Notes: generated from the letters alone by a model not told the origin. A stretch of DNA of 64,000 nt from Haloferax denitrificans ATCC 35960 (GCF_000337795.1 NZ_AOLP01000011.1:1-64000); one strand, 5' to 3'; counted from the first letter of the stretch, positions 16,495 through 25,962 are shown. Made by a program: numbers and translations.

Positions 16495-16519
16495 CAGCCG
16501 CGACGCGAGACCCGAAACG

Positions 16520-16945
16520 ATGAGCGACGCCGCCGCACGACTCGTCGAGGCCTTCCGTAGCTTCGGCGGGGACGACCTCCGGGACCTCTGGGTCTTCGAC
16601 CACCACGGCTACGAACACCTCTATCTCAGGGAGGACGTGTCCGACGCGCTCGAATGTCTCGACGTCTCTCGATTCATCGACAACGAGCGGTTCGGGTACG
16701 TCACGAGAGACACCTACGAGACGCTGTACTACGCGGACTACGGCTACACCGTCCGCGGGTTCGACGCGTTCGAGCAGTTTCGGACGTTCGTCGGCGACCG
16801 CCCCACCGGCGTCCTCGCCGGCTTCGACCGCGGGACCGACGGCCGCGACTTCGCGGCACTGCACGACCGAATCTGCGCGCTGAACGAGGAGTTCGGCGGG
16901 ACGGAGCTGTTCTCCGACCCGACCGCCCGCGACCGCCGGCCCTGA
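16520..16945 (+). CDS. Conserved haloarchaeal protein of unknown function
   Basis: A 141-residue soluble protein. It begins with a helix (AARLVEAFRSFGGDDLRDLWVF), has a strand-helix core (YEHLYLREDVSDALECLDVSRFIDNERFGYV) and then DRPTGVLAGFDRG. The alternation and the YGYTVRGFDAFEQFR section suggest an alpha/beta sensor-like fold found with haloarchaeal regulators. No catalytic motif is seen. It is transcribed alone, divergently from 16047-16337. Confidence 0.7.
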   Translation: MSDAAARLVEAFRSFGGDDLRDLWVFDHHGYEHLYLREDVSDALECLDVSRFIDNERFGYVTRDTYETLYYADYGYTVRGFDAFEQFRTFVGDRPTGVLAGFDRGTDGRDFAALHDRICALNEEFGGTELFSDPTARDRRP

Positions 16946-17058
16946 GCGGCGGCTCGACCCCGCGGCAGACGACTCGTTCTCGGTTCGCTTCGGTTCGACG
17001 CGGACAGCGCCGCCGCTGACGGCGTTGCGTCCGAAAGAAAAGTCGGGATGTATCGGGT

Positions 17059-17658
17059 TTACTCGAAGAGTTCGACGGCCTGGTCGTAGCGGGCCGACGG
17101 TTCTTCCCAGTCGACGACCTCGAAGAACGCGGAGACGAAGTCGCCGCGGGCCGGGCCGTAGTCGTGGTAGTACGAGTGCTCCCAGACGTCCAGCGCGAGG
17201 ATGGGATGGCTACCCCAGAGTGCGCCCTGGTCGTGCTTGTCGACGACGACGTTCCGAAGCTGGTTCGAGAACGAGTCGTAGACGAGAAGCGCCCAGCCGC
17301 CGGCCGCGCCGGCCGCCGCTTCGAATTCGCCCTTCCACGCCTCGTAGGAGCCGAAGTCCTCCGCGATGCGCTCTGCGAGCGCGCCCTCGGGCTCGTCGCC
17401 GCCTTCCGGCGACATGTTCTGCCAGAACAGGTCGTGCAGAATGTGTCCCGAGCCGTTGTGGGTGACGTTGCGGAGCGCGCCGGCGGACGAGCCGAACTCG
17501 CCTGCTTCGCGGTTGTCAGCGAGAGTCTCCTCGGCCGCGTTCCAGCCGTTGACGTAGCCCTGATGGTGGGTGTCGTGATGCCACGTCAGCACCTGCTCGG
17601 AGATGTGCGGTTCGAGGGCGTCGTACTCGTACGGAAGTGGGTCGAGTTCGTAGCTCAT
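17059..17658 (-). CDS. sod: Superoxide dismutase (Mn/Fe family)
   Basis: A 199-residue cytosolic superoxide dismutase that converts superoxide to hydrogen peroxide and oxygen. The four metal ligands are visible: H27 in LTWHHDTHH, the histidine of NGSGHILHDLFW, and D and H in DVWEHSYYHDYG. The start MSYELDPLPYEYDALEPH is the family's N-terminus; an upstream in-frame ATG at 17679 is rejected because it precedes this conserved start. Haloarchaeal enzymes use manganese. It is a single gene near the photolyase, forming a local stress cluster. Confidence 0.97.
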   Translation of the reverse strand: MSYELDPLPYEYDALEPHISEQVLTWHHDTHHQGYVNGWNAAEETLADNREAGEFGSSAGALRNVTHNGSGHILHDLFWQNMSPEGGDEPEGALAERIAEDFGSYEAWKGEFEAAAGAAGGWALLVYDSFSNQLRNVVVDKHDQGALWGSHPILALDVWEHSYYHDYGPARGDFVSAFFEVVDWEEPSARYDQAVELFE

Positions 17659-17795
17659 AATGTGTAACCTCCGTATCATGGGTCGGGCGGAATCCTGTTA
17701 AAACTTGAGGAGGGGTATGCTAGCACAAACCACATCGTGCGGGTCGCTATCGGTCGATTTCTCCGCTTCGAGAAACTCCGGTTCGCGCGAGCGTG

Positions 17796-18401
17796 TCAGC
17801 CGTCGAACGGGTCCGTCCGGCGCTCGTACTCGATTTCCGTCGAGACGGCGTCGGCGACTTCGGCTCCGAACTCGCGTTCGACGACGTGCAACGAGAGGTC
17901 GAGGCCGGAGGTGACGCCGCCCGCGGTGAGCACGTCGCCGTCGTCGACGACGCGCGCTTCGACGACTTCGGCGGCCGTCTGTCGGAGGTCGGAAAGCGCG
18001 CCGCCGTGGGTGACCGCGGGGCGGCCGTCGAGGACGCCGGCGCGGGCGAGGAGCATCCCGCCGGTACAGACGCCGGCGACGGTCGTTCCGGCCTCGTGGA
18101 GTACCGCGATTGCATCCGGAATCTCGCCTTTCTCGGCCTCGGCCCACGCGCTCTGTTCGGCGCGGGAGTTCCAGCCGCCGCCGGGGACGACGAGGAGGTC
18201 CGGGCGGTCGGTCTCGGGGTCGAGGACGCCGTCGACGCCGACGCGCATGCCGTGGCTCGCGGTCACGAACTCGCGGTCGTCGAGCGCGACGAGTTCGGCC
18301 TCGCAGTCGGCCCCGGCCGCGCCGGCGTTCTGGAACACCTCGAACGGGGCGACGGCGTCGAGTTCGTCGAAGCCGTCGTAGAGGATGATAGCGACGTGCA
18401 T
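17796..18401 (-). CDS. DJ-1/PfpI family protein
   Basis: A 201-residue DJ-1/ThiJ/PfpI-superfamily protein. The nucleophile-elbow cysteine is C112 in GVCTGG, with E21 in the FEVF helix as the usual acidic partner and VVPGGG before it. The segment SGLDLSLHVVEREFG is typical of the subgroup near isonitrile hydratases and AraC-type regulators' DJ-1 domains. Function could be a glyoxalase, a hydratase or a chaperone; sequence alone does not decide. The ATG at 18401 matches the conserved start HVAIILYDGFDELD. It follows the photolyase at about 100 bp. Confidence 0.88.
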   Translation of the reverse strand: MHVAIILYDGFDELDAVAPFEVFQNAGAAGADCEAELVALDDREFVTASHGMRVGVDGVLDPETDRPDLLVVPGGGWNSRAEQSAWAEAEKGEIPDAIAVLHEAGTTVAGVCTGGMLLARAGVLDGRPAVTHGGALSDLRQTAAEVVEARVVDDGDVLTAGGVTSGLDLSLHVVEREFGAEVADAVSTEIEYERRTDPFDG

Positions 18402-18503
18402 GGATTCGGAGTCGGGTTCCGAGGAGAAAGCCGTTCGTACCGCGGCGACCGAGGGCGGAGGGCGGGCGCGGCGGCTCGCGACCACCGCCTGCGCGCCCGT
18501 CGC

Positions 18504-19958
18504 TCAGTCGTCGCCGCGGGCGGCCTCGAACATCGAAATCGCCCGCTCGCGGCGCTCGGAGTGGTCCACGATTGGTTCCGGGTAGTCCGGCGCGAGGCGC
18601 TCGCGTTCGAGGTCGGTCAGGTCGTGCCACTCGTGGATGGTGTTTGCCGTCACGTCCGATAGCTCGGGGACGTACCGCTTGATGTACTCGCCGTCTGGGT
18701 CGTAGCGCTCGCCCTGCGTCATCGGGTTGAAGATGCGGAAGTACGGCTGGGCGTCGGTCCCGGTCGAGGCGGCCCACTGCCAGCCGCCGTTGTCGTTGGC
18801 GGTGTCGTGGTCCGCGAGGTGCTCGCGGAAGTGCGCGTAGCCGTGTCGCCAGTCGCACAGGAGGTCCTTCGTGAGGAACGACGCGACAATCATCCGGACG
18901 CGGTTGTGCATGTACGCCTCCTCGCGGAGCTGTCGCATCCCGGCGTCGACGATGGGGTAGCCGGTTTTGCCCTCCTTCCACGCCGCGAGTTCCTCGGCGT
19001 CGTCGCGCCACGCGATGTCCTCCTCGTACTCCTTGTAGTTCTCCGTGACGACGCTCGGGTGCTCCCGGAGGACGTGCGCGTAGAACTCCCGCCACGCCAA
19101 CTGCGACTGGAACTCCTCGACCGACTCGTCTCGCTCGCCGCCGACGCCCTCGCGGGCCGCCGCGGTCGCCGCGTACACCTCGCGGATGCCGATGGTCCCG
19201 AACTTGAGGTCCGTCGAGAGCCGGGACGTGGCGTCCCGCGTCGGGTAGTCGCGGTCGTCGGCGTAGCGGTAGATGGCGTCCGCGCAGAACGCCGACAGGC
19301 GCTCGCGGGCCGCCTCGGTCCCCGCCGACTGGACCGCCGCCGTCGGCTCCTCGAAGCCGAGGTCCGAGATGGTCGGGAGGTCGCCGACGGCGACGTCGAA
19401 CTCGGCGTCGCCGTCGGAGAGGCTCTCTGCCGCGGTTTCGAGCGTGCCGGCGTCGGCGAGGTCGTCGGCCGTCGGTTCCGGGTACGGCTCGGGCTTGTCG
19501 CGGTCGCGCCACTTCTTCCAGAAGTAGGTGTAGACCGAGTAGGTGTCGCCCGCGTTGGTCGTGATGCTCCCCGGCGGGTGGAAGATGGCGTCGTGGACCG
19601 ACTCGCGGGCGACGCCGGCGTCGTCGAGGGCGAGCCGCACGTCGGCGTCGCGCTCCCGGGCCAGCCCGGAGTAGTCGATACCCCACACGGCCCGTTCCGC
19701 GTCGAGCGCCGCCGCGACCGCCGGCACGACCGTCCGGGGGTCGCCGCGGGCGACGAGCAGGTCGCTCCCGCGGTCGCGGTACGCCTCGCGGAGTTCGGCG
19801 AGCGCGTCGAGCAGGTACCTGACGCGGGGCGCGCCGGCGTGGTCGAGCACGTCCCGGTCGAAGACGAAAAGCGGGGCGACGGGGCCCGCCTCGGCGGCCG
19901 TGGCGAGCCCGCGGTTGTCCGCGACTCGCAGGTCCCGGCGGTGCCAGTGCAGTTGCAT
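18504..19958 (-). CDS. phr2: Deoxyribodipyrimidine photolyase
   Basis: A 484-residue class I CPD photolyase that repairs UV pyrimidine dimers with light and FADH-. The N-terminal antenna domain (LHWHRRDLRVADNRGL) and the C-terminal FAD domain are complete. The latter includes FQSQLAWREFYAHVL, GKTGYPIVDAGMRQL and WQWAASTGTDAQPYFRIFNP, with tryptophans of the electron-transfer chain. In Haloferax this corresponds to phr2 as I remember it. It diverges from the membrane protein gene across 326 bp. Confidence 0.96.
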   Translation of the reverse strand: MQLHWHRRDLRVADNRGLATAAEAGPVAPLFVFDRDVLDHAGAPRVRYLLDALAELREAYRDRGSDLLVARGDPRTVVPAVAAALDAERAVWGIDYSGLARERDADVRLALDDAGVARESVHDAIFHPPGSITTNAGDTYSVYTYFWKKWRDRDKPEPYPEPTADDLADAGTLETAAESLSDGDAEFDVAVGDLPTISDLGFEEPTAAVQSAGTEAARERLSAFCADAIYRYADDRDYPTRDATSRLSTDLKFGTIGIREVYAATAAAREGVGGERDESVEEFQSQLAWREFYAHVLREHPSVVTENYKEYEEDIAWRDDAEELAAWKEGKTGYPIVDAGMRQLREEAYMHNRVRMIVASFLTKDLLCDWRHGYAHFREHLADHDTANDNGGWQWAASTGTDAQPYFRIFNPMTQGERYDPDGEYIKRYVPELSDVTANTIHEWHDLTDLERERLAPDYPEPIVDHSERRERAISMFEAARGDD

Positions 19959-20284
19959 AGCCGCGCCTCAGGACGGCGTCCATGTCAATGTAGCGGCAGT
20001 CAGACCCCGACGCGCGACCGAAACCGGCCAACTTGTCCGTTCGAGCGAGCTTAATCTGCTCGCGGCGCGGGAAACGGCTTCCTACCGCGTCCAGCGGCGG
20101 ACGTTCGCCCGTTTCCGGACGCAGAGTGGGATGAATATGGTACGGTAGTCGACTCTCGCGGCGGCGCGACTGTCGCGGGTAATGTGATGTTATCGACCGA
20201 ATTCCGGGACGGGAGCACGTTTACGTTCTTGATATCTGGTGTACCCAGTCCATACCTATACGGCGTCGTGCCCACGGTTCTGGT
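19959..20284. other. Divergent promoter region with a structured element
   Basis: No gene is seen. Near the right end CCTATA (20255-20260) is about 27 nt before the ATG at 20285. On the left, CTACATTG (minus strand, about 30 nt before the photolyase ATG) may be the other TATA. In the middle a nested hairpin forms: GGAAACG 20070-20076 with CGTTTCC 20110-20116, enclosing CGTCC/GGACG (20088-20092, 20099-20103). It could be a regulatory RNA structure or be unrelated to function. Confidence 0.4.
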
Positions 20285-21115
20285 ATGTCCGGGCATCGCT
20301 TCCTTCCCGATTCCGCGGTCCGACAGCCGCCTCTCCGGTCCCCGCTCGTGTTTCCGCTCCTCCTCTTGACGTTCGTCTGCGGAACGCTCGGGTGGCTCGT
20401 CTGGGTGCCGTACGGCGCGTTCCTCGGCGCTCTGCCGCCGGTCGTCGTCTTCGGTTTCGCGCTCGTCGAGCTCTCGTCGGTCTCGCCGCCGCCCCCGCAA
20501 CTCCCGTCGGCGCGCCCGTCGCCGCCGCTCTCGCTCGACGGCCGGGTCGACCTCGCGGCCGCGCTACACGCCGCGGGCGTCCTCTCGGCCGGCGCGGACG
20601 GCACGCTGTCTCTGTCGACGCAGTTCGCCGAGGAGTGGCGCGCCCGCGTGCTCGACACCGAGGGGCGGGACCGCGACCGCGAGGCGCTCGCGGCGCTCCT
20701 CGGCGTCGCCCCGGACAGAGTCGAACTGGGCTGGGACGAGCAGGGGCTGTTCGCGCGCCTCGACCGCGGGACGGTGGGCCGGTGGACCTCTCGCGCCGCG
20801 TTCGTCGCCGACCTCACGGCGGTCGCGACGTTCCGGCGGTACTACCCCGAGTGGTGGCGGCTCTCGACCGCGGACCGGAACCGCGTCCTCGGAGCGCTTC
20901 GGCTGTGTCTCCGAACGTGCCCGACCTGCGACGGTACAGTCGCGGTCGAGAGCGAACGGGTGGCGGCCCCCGAGAGCGAGGGGACGAAGCGGCGCGTCTC
21001 GGCGACCTGCCGCGGCTGTGACGCGTCCCTGTTCGACGGCGTGGTCGAGCAGTCGGCGGCCGAACCGACCGGGACCGAAGAGGGAGCTGACGTGCACCCG
21101 CAGAACACGCGGTAA
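20285..21115 (+). CDS. Membrane-anchored zinc-ribbon protein (paralogue of 10864-11790)
   Basis: A 276-residue protein with two N-terminal membrane helices (about 19-37 and 40-60). A P/S-rich linker follows, then a soluble alpha/beta domain, and a C-terminal zinc ribbon with CPTC and CRGC pairs. The layout and the segment FVADLTAVATFRRYYPEWW, then LSTADRNRVLGALRLCLRTC correspond to those of the protein at 10864-11790. The function is unknown; the soluble part should face the cytosol if the usual positive-inside rule applies. It has its own TATA. Confidence 0.78.
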   Translation: MSGHRFLPDSAVRQPPLRSPLVFPLLLLTFVCGTLGWLVWVPYGAFLGALPPVVVFGFALVELSSVSPPPPQLPSARPSPPLSLDGRVDLAAALHAAGVLSAGADGTLSLSTQFAEEWRARVLDTEGRDRDREALAALLGVAPDRVELGWDEQGLFARLDRGTVGRWTSRAAFVADLTAVATFRRYYPEWWRLSTADRNRVLGALRLCLRTCPTCDGTVAVESERVAAPESEGTKRRVSATCRGCDASLFDGVVEQSAAEPTGTEEGADVHPQNTR

Positions 21116-21168
21116 CCGGGGCGCGAGCGCGAGGGACGCCGCGCCGACGAGTCGGTGTGAGCGGGCGC

Positions 21169-21852
21169 TCAGGGGAGCGGGTCGATGCCGTCGCGTCGCC
21201 CGTCGAGTACCGAAAACCGCTCTCCGCGGCGTCGTTCGAGCCACCGGAGCAGGCGCTCGGCCCACCTGAGTTTCCGCGCTTTCATCGGGTCCACGGTCGG
21301 GTCGTCGAAGTCCCAGCCGGCGAAGACGAGCCGGTCCGCCCCGAGTTCGTCGGCGATGAAGGCCGCCCGGTCGCCGTCGGTGAACCCGCCCCAGTTGACC
21401 ACGGGACCGACCGGGGCCGCCTGCGTCGTCCCGAGGACGTGGTCGGTATCGAACCGCGGCACCCACTCGCGGACCGCGGGGAGATTGTCGCCGTGGGCGT
21501 GGGCCGCGACCGGCACGCCCGATTCGGTCAGTTCGACCGCCGTCTCGGGGTTTTTATCGAGGTCAGTCACCATTAAATCGAGGTCGAAGCCGGCGTCTTG
21601 AACCGCGTCGGCGGCGGTGGAGGCGGCGACGACCACGTCCACCTCGGGGTCGTCGAGCCGGTCGAGTTCGTCGTCGAGCGTCGGGGCCGCCCCGCAGACG
21701 GCGACGGTCGCGCCCGCCCAGTCCAGCCGGTCCCGGTCGAACGGTGCGACGAGGTCCGCGAGCGCATCTCTGGCCCGCTCGTCGCCGGTTCGGTCGAAGC
21801 CGAAGTCGTCGAGAATCCGCCCGTAGACGGGTTCCCACGTGGTGAAATCCAT
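21169..21852 (-). CDS. mptE: 6-hydroxymethylpterin pyrophosphokinase MptE
   Basis: A 227-residue archaeal DUF115-type enzyme that transfers pyrophosphate from ATP to 6-hydroxymethyl-7,8-dihydropterin, the step before dihydropteroate formation. Hallmarks are the CGAAPTLDDEL nucleotide loop, VAASTAAD, DLDLMVTDLDKNPE and HAHGDN, then FTDGDRAAFIADELGA. It replaces bacterial FolK. The ATG at 21852 precedes the conserved start DFTTWEPVYGRIL. The adjacent co-directional dihydropteroate synthase supports the pathway. Confidence 0.92.
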   Translation of the reverse strand: MDFTTWEPVYGRILDDFGFDRTGDERARDALADLVAPFDRDRLDWAGATVAVCGAAPTLDDELDRLDDPEVDVVVAASTAADAVQDAGFDLDLMVTDLDKNPETAVELTESGVPVAAHAHGDNLPAVREWVPRFDTDHVLGTTQAAPVGPVVNWGGFTDGDRAAFIADELGADRLVFAGWDFDDPTVDPMKARKLRWAERLLRWLERRRGERFSVLDGRRDGIDPLP

Positions 21853-22040
21853 GGTGTAGCTGTCGCTCAGAATGTAACTGTATGGGCCGGAACGGCACTC
21901 GTGTACCCCTACCCGCGTGCCCTTCCGGCGTCCACAGGACCGTTTTAGAGTCGGATGGTATAAGTTTTCTCTTAGTAGAACGGTCAACGTCTGCCGAACG
22001 TCAGACGGCGAGACGGGTTCGTGAGGGGTTCTCGGGCCGG

Positions 22041-23180
22041 TTAGCGCGTCGCCCGCTCGACCGTTTCGAGGGCGGCGTCGAGGGCGTCGGACGCGTCCGT
22101 GACGAGCGCCGAAAGCCGGGCGAGCGCGGCGGGCGTCCCGACCAGAAGCGCGCCGGTGTCGCCGCCGGCCAAGACGGCTCCCGCGTCGCCGGCGGCGGTC
22201 GCGAGGGCCTCCCGGTCGTCGGCTCCGAGCCCCTCCAGTTCGAAGACGCGCGTGACGCTCTCGGCGGCGACCTCGCGGTTCGCGCCGACGCGGTCGAGGT
22301 GTCTCGCGGCCTCGGCGGGCGTCGTCACGTCGAGTTCCTCGACCGACACGTCGCCGGGTTCGCGGACGCGACGGCGCTTGAACTCGTGGCCGATGAGGGC
22401 GGCGTCGCGGGTCTCTTTCACGTCGTGGGTGCGGACGACGTGGGCACCGCGCTCGACCGCCATCGACGTGGCGGCGAGGCTGACGGGCAGGGCCTCCTCG
22501 GTCGGGCGGCCGGCCACGTCGCGGAGGAAGTTCTTACGGTTGATAGAGACTAAGATGGGGTAGCCGTAGCCGCGGAACTCCCGCAGACGGTCGAACGTCT
22601 CGCGGTCGTGTTCGAGTGTCTTCGCCTCCGACCAGCCGCCGAAGGCGGGGTCGACGATGGTCTTGTCGGTGAAGCCGTTCAGTTCGAGGGCGTCGTAGAT
22701 GTCGTCGACTTCCTCTATCGCCCCGGGGCGGGTGAGGTCCGGGGGGCTGGCCATCTTGGCGACGGCGGCGTCGAACTCCTCGCAGACTCGGGGCATCTCC
22801 GGGTCGGCGAAGCCGCAGATGTCGTTGACCATGTCGAAGCCGCCGTCGAGCGCCGCCTCGGCGACTTCGTGGTAGCGCGTCTCGATGGAGAAGACGGCGT
22901 CGCCGGTGACGCTATCGAGGACCGAAAGCGCCGTGTCGAGGCGGTCCAGTTCGTCTTCGGCCGACAGCACGTCGAGGCGCTTGTTCGCCGATTCGAGGCC
23001 GACGTCGACGATGTCGGCCCCCTCGTCGATGAGTTCGCGGTCGACGTATTCGGCGGCCTCGCCCGGGTCGTTGAACACGCTCGGCTTGTACGGGGACTCC
23101 TTGGAGACGTTCAGCACACCCATGATTCGGGGCGGGTGGTCGTCGCCGATTTCGAGTCCTGCCGCATCGACGGTTCGCAT
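22041..23180 (-). CDS. folP: Dihydropteroate synthase
   Basis: A 379-residue protein with a TIM-barrel dihydropteroate synthase domain (about 1-260) that joins pterin pyrophosphate to p-aminobenzoate. It shows IMGVLNVSKESPYKPSVF in place of the bacterial N-x-TPDSF loop, then GADIVDVGLESANKR, MVNDICGF and ILVSINRKNFLRDVAGRP. The C-terminal 110 residues are an extra helical domain (TTPAEAARHLDRVGANREVAAESV onward) not found in bacterial FolP, possibly for oligomerisation or a partner. A GTG at 23198 is an alternative start. It is the upstream gene of the mptE unit. Confidence 0.9.
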   Translation of the reverse strand: MRTVDAAGLEIGDDHPPRIMGVLNVSKESPYKPSVFNDPGEAAEYVDRELIDEGADIVDVGLESANKRLDVLSAEDELDRLDTALSVLDSVTGDAVFSIETRYHEVAEAALDGGFDMVNDICGFADPEMPRVCEEFDAAVAKMASPPDLTRPGAIEEVDDIYDALELNGFTDKTIVDPAFGGWSEAKTLEHDRETFDRLREFRGYGYPILVSINRKNFLRDVAGRPTEEALPVSLAATSMAVERGAHVVRTHDVKETRDAALIGHEFKRRRVREPGDVSVEELDVTTPAEAARHLDRVGANREVAAESVTRVFELEGLGADDREALATAAGDAGAVLAGGDTGALLVGTPAALARLSALVTDASDALDAALETVERATR

Positions 23181-23360
23181 ACCCGTCGGTTGGACCACAC
23201 GACCATATGCCGACCGGTCGCGGAAGGCGGGCGAGTTCGTCGAGTACGAAGCCGCATGCGACGGAATTGAGGGCTATTGAGTCCTCATAGCAACCGCTTA
23301 ATAGCGTTCTCTGGACTACACAGCCAACCGGGTGCCTTCCGGGCGCACCCACACAGGATT

Positions 23361-23930
23361 ATGACTGGCGACGGACCACCGACGATACTCGCCGTTGACG
23401 ACGAACCGTCCCTGACGACGCTGTACGAGGCGTGGCTCGCAGACGACTACCGCGTCGAGACGGCGTCGAGCGCGGAGGAGGCGCTCGGACTCGTCGCCGA
23501 CGAGTCGTTCGACGCCGCGATGCTCGACAGGCAGATGCCCGGCGGCACCGGCGACGAGGTGCTGTCCGAACTCCGGGCGCGCGACCACGACTTCCCGGTC
23601 GTGATGGTGACCGGCGTCGACCCCGACACCGACATCGTCGAGATGCCGTTCGACGACTATCTCGTCAAGCCGGTCGGAAAACCGGAGGTCCGCCGCGTCG
23701 TCCGCTCGCTCGTGGTCCGCGGGTCGTACAACGACCTGCTCCGCGAGTACTTCGCGCTCGCCCGCAAGCGGGCCGTGTTGGAGTCCACCTACGACCGCGA
23801 GACGCTCGAAGAGTCGGCGTCGTACCGCGAACTCACCGCCTCGGTCGACGACGCGGCGGCCCGCGCCGACGACGCCCGCGCGGAACTGCTCGACGACGCG
23901 TTCGAGGAGGCGGCGCTCGACTTCGGATGA
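23361..23930 (+). CDS. HalX-type response regulator
   Basis: A 189-residue response regulator. The receiver domain carries the acidic pair D13-D14, the phospho-acceptor D56 (AMLDRQMPG), T84 and K103 (LVKPVGK). The C-terminal HalX domain (about 112-180) is a helical hairpin (REYFALARKRAVLES, then ELTASVDDAAARADDARAEL) of unknown output found only in haloarchaea; no DNA-binding motif is evident. The histidine kinase starts 22 bp later, so they are cognate partners. Confidence 0.92.
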   Translation: MTGDGPPTILAVDDEPSLTTLYEAWLADDYRVETASSAEEALGLVADESFDAAMLDRQMPGGTGDEVLSELRARDHDFPVVMVTGVDPDTDIVEMPFDDYLVKPVGKPEVRRVVRSLVVRGSYNDLLREYFALARKRAVLESTYDRETLEESASYRELTASVDDAAARADDARAELLDDAFEEAALDFG

Positions 23931-23952
23931 CAGACCGGAGGCTCGACCGGCC

Positions 23953-25962
23953 GTGACGCGACGCCTCCTGCCGCGGTTCGTCAGGAAGCGGTACGCGGTG
24001 CAGTTCGCGCTCGCGCTCGGCCTCGTCACGCTCGCCATCGCGGCCGTCGGCGGCTACTCGTATCTCCACGCCAACGAGGTCATCGGCGACGAGACGCGCG
24101 ACGACCTCGTGACGAACGCCGAGATTCAGGCGCAGAACCTCGACGAGTGGCTCACGCGGATGGAGGTGCAGATGCGGTCGCTATCGGAGTCCGCGGCGTT
24201 CCAGTCCGGCGACGACCGCGACATCAACCTCTATCTGTGGTCGGTGGTCGAACGCGACCGCGACATCGACGCCGCGTACTACATCGACACGAGAAACGAG
24301 ACGGTTCTCACGAGCACGGGGAGCGCCAGCGTCGCCTCGGCCGAGTCGGTGACGACGTACTACGGCCGCCGGGAGTTCACCGCGCTCGCCCAGCAGTCCC
24401 ACGGCGACGTGGTCGTCTCGGACCCGTTCCGCCCCTCCGAGGGGGCCGCGCCCGTCGTCCTCTTCGCGACGACGATTCCCGACCGCCCGAACCGGGCCGT
24501 CATCGCCGTGGCGAACCTCCGCGACATCTCCGAGACGCATCTCCACGACATCGACGCCGGCCGGTTCGTCGTCGTCGACGGGGCGGGGACGGTCGTCCTC
24601 GCGGAGGACGAGTCGCGGCTGTTGGAGACCGACGCGCTCGACACGACCCGGTACGACGCCGCGTCGGGGTTCGTCCCCGGGCAGTCGCTCGCCGGCTCGT
24701 CGACCGAGGTCGGGTTCGCCCGGATGGAGACCCACGACTGGGTCGTCACCTCCCGCGTCCCCACGGGCGAGGCGTACGCCCTGCGGACGGACATCCTCAC
24801 GCAGATACTCGCGACCCTGTTCGTCGTCGGCGCGGGCGCGGCCCTGCTGGCGGTCACCATCGGTCGGGACACCGTGGACGCGGTCCGGACCCTCGGGTCG
24901 AACGCGCGGGAACTCACCGACGGCAACCTCGACGTCTCAATCGACCGCGACCGCGAGGACGAGTTCGGCGACCTCTACGAGGCGTTCGACGTGATGCGCG
25001 TCTCCCTGCGCGACCAGATTCTCGAAGCCGAGCGCGCCCGCGAGGAGGCCGAGGCGGCGAGAGGGGTGGCGTGGGCCGAAAAGGAGGCCTCCGAGCGCCG
25101 CCGCCGCCACCTCGAACGGACCGCGGAGGCCTACGGCGAGGTGATGCGGGCCTGCGCCGACGGCGACCTCGCGGAGCGAATCGAGCCCGACGAGGAGAGC
25201 GAGGCGATGGCCGAGGTCGCCCGCTCGTTCAACGAGATGATGGCCGACGTGGAGGAGCGAAACGAACAGCTCCGAACCGTCTCGAACGTGCTCTCGCACG
25301 ACCTGCGAAACCCCCTCAACGTCGCGGTCGGCCGGGCCGAACTCCTCGCCGACGAGACCGAAAGCGACCACGTCGAACCGCTGGTCGACTCGCTCGACCG
25401 CATCGACGCCATCATCGACGACGCGCTCGTGTTGGCGCTCCAGCGGCGGGTCGAAGACACGCTCCCGGTCGCGCTGTCAGACGCGGCCCGGCGGGCGTGG
25501 GCGCACGTGGAGACGGGAGACGCGACGCTCGTCGTCGAGGAGAACGCCCGGTTCGCCGCCGACCCCGACCTCGCGGCCCACGTCTTCGAGAACCTCTTTC
25601 GGAACGCCGTGGAACACGGTTCCACGGGCAACCAGACTGCGTCTGGTGACGCCGTCGAGCACGGCGACCCCGACGGGGTGACCGTCACCGTCGGCGCGCT
25701 CTGCGACGCCCCCGGCTTCTACGTCGAAGACGACGGGCCCGGCATCCCGGAGGCAGACCGGGCGAGCGTGCTCGAACCGGGCTACACGACGAACCGCGCC
25801 GGCGGCGGGACCGGCTTCGGCCTCCCAATCGTCCTGCAGGTCGCCGACGCCCACGGCTGGGACCTCGCGCTCTGCGAGTCGGCGACCGGCGGTGCGCGGT
25901 TCGAACTCAGCGGCGTCGAGCGCGTCGGCCGCGGTTCCGACGACGCCGTCTCCTTCGTGTGA
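23953..25962 (+). CDS. Membrane histidine kinase with extracellular sensor
   Basis: A 669-residue sensor kinase. A membrane helix at about 17-37 and a second at about 281-303 flank a 240-residue extracellular Cache-like sensor. A HAMP domain follows (about 304-358), then a coiled-coil region (358-395), a second HAMP-like section (to about 440), a HisKA domain with H449 in LSHDLRNPLN, and a HATPase with N551 (RNAVEH) and DDGPGIP. The start is GTG at 23953; an ATG overlapping the regulator's stop is out of frame. It phosphorylates the HalX regulator before it. The PstS gene starts 25 bp after its stop, hinting at phosphate or a related anion as the sensed signal; that link is inference. Confidence 0.92.
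   Translation: MTRRLLPRFVRKRYAVQFALALGLVTLAIAAVGGYSYLHANEVIGDETRDDLVTNAEIQAQNLDEWLTRMEVQMRSLSESAAFQSGDDRDINLYLWSVVERDRDIDAAYYIDTRNETVLTSTGSASVASAESVTTYYGRREFTALAQQSHGDVVVSDPFRPSEGAAPVVLFATTIPDRPNRAVIAVANLRDISETHLHDIDAGRFVVVDGAGTVVLAEDESRLLETDALDTTRYDAASGFVPGQSLAGSSTEVGFARMETHDWVVTSRVPTGEAYALRTDILTQILATLFVVGAGAALLAVTIGRDTVDAVRTLGSNARELTDGNLDVSIDRDREDEFGDLYEAFDVMRVSLRDQILEAERAREEAEAARGVAWAEKEASERRRRHLERTAEAYGEVMRACADGDLAERIEPDEESEAMAEVARSFNEMMADVEERNEQLRTVSNVLSHDLRNPLNVAVGRAELLADETESDHVEPLVDSLDRIDAIIDDALVLALQRRVEDTLPVALSDAARRAWAHVETGDATLVVEENARFAADPDLAAHVFENLFRNAVEHGSTGNQTASGDAVEHGDPDGVTVTVGALCDAPGFYVEDDGPGIPEADRASVLEPGYTTNRAGGGTGFGLPIVLQVADAHGWDLALCESATGGARFELSGVERVGRGSDDAVSFV

Noticed and set aside
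23927-23952. ATG overlapping the regulator stop as start of the histidine kinase
   Set aside because: That frame ends after nine codons at a TGA and is not in phase with the kinase; the GTG at 23953 is in phase.
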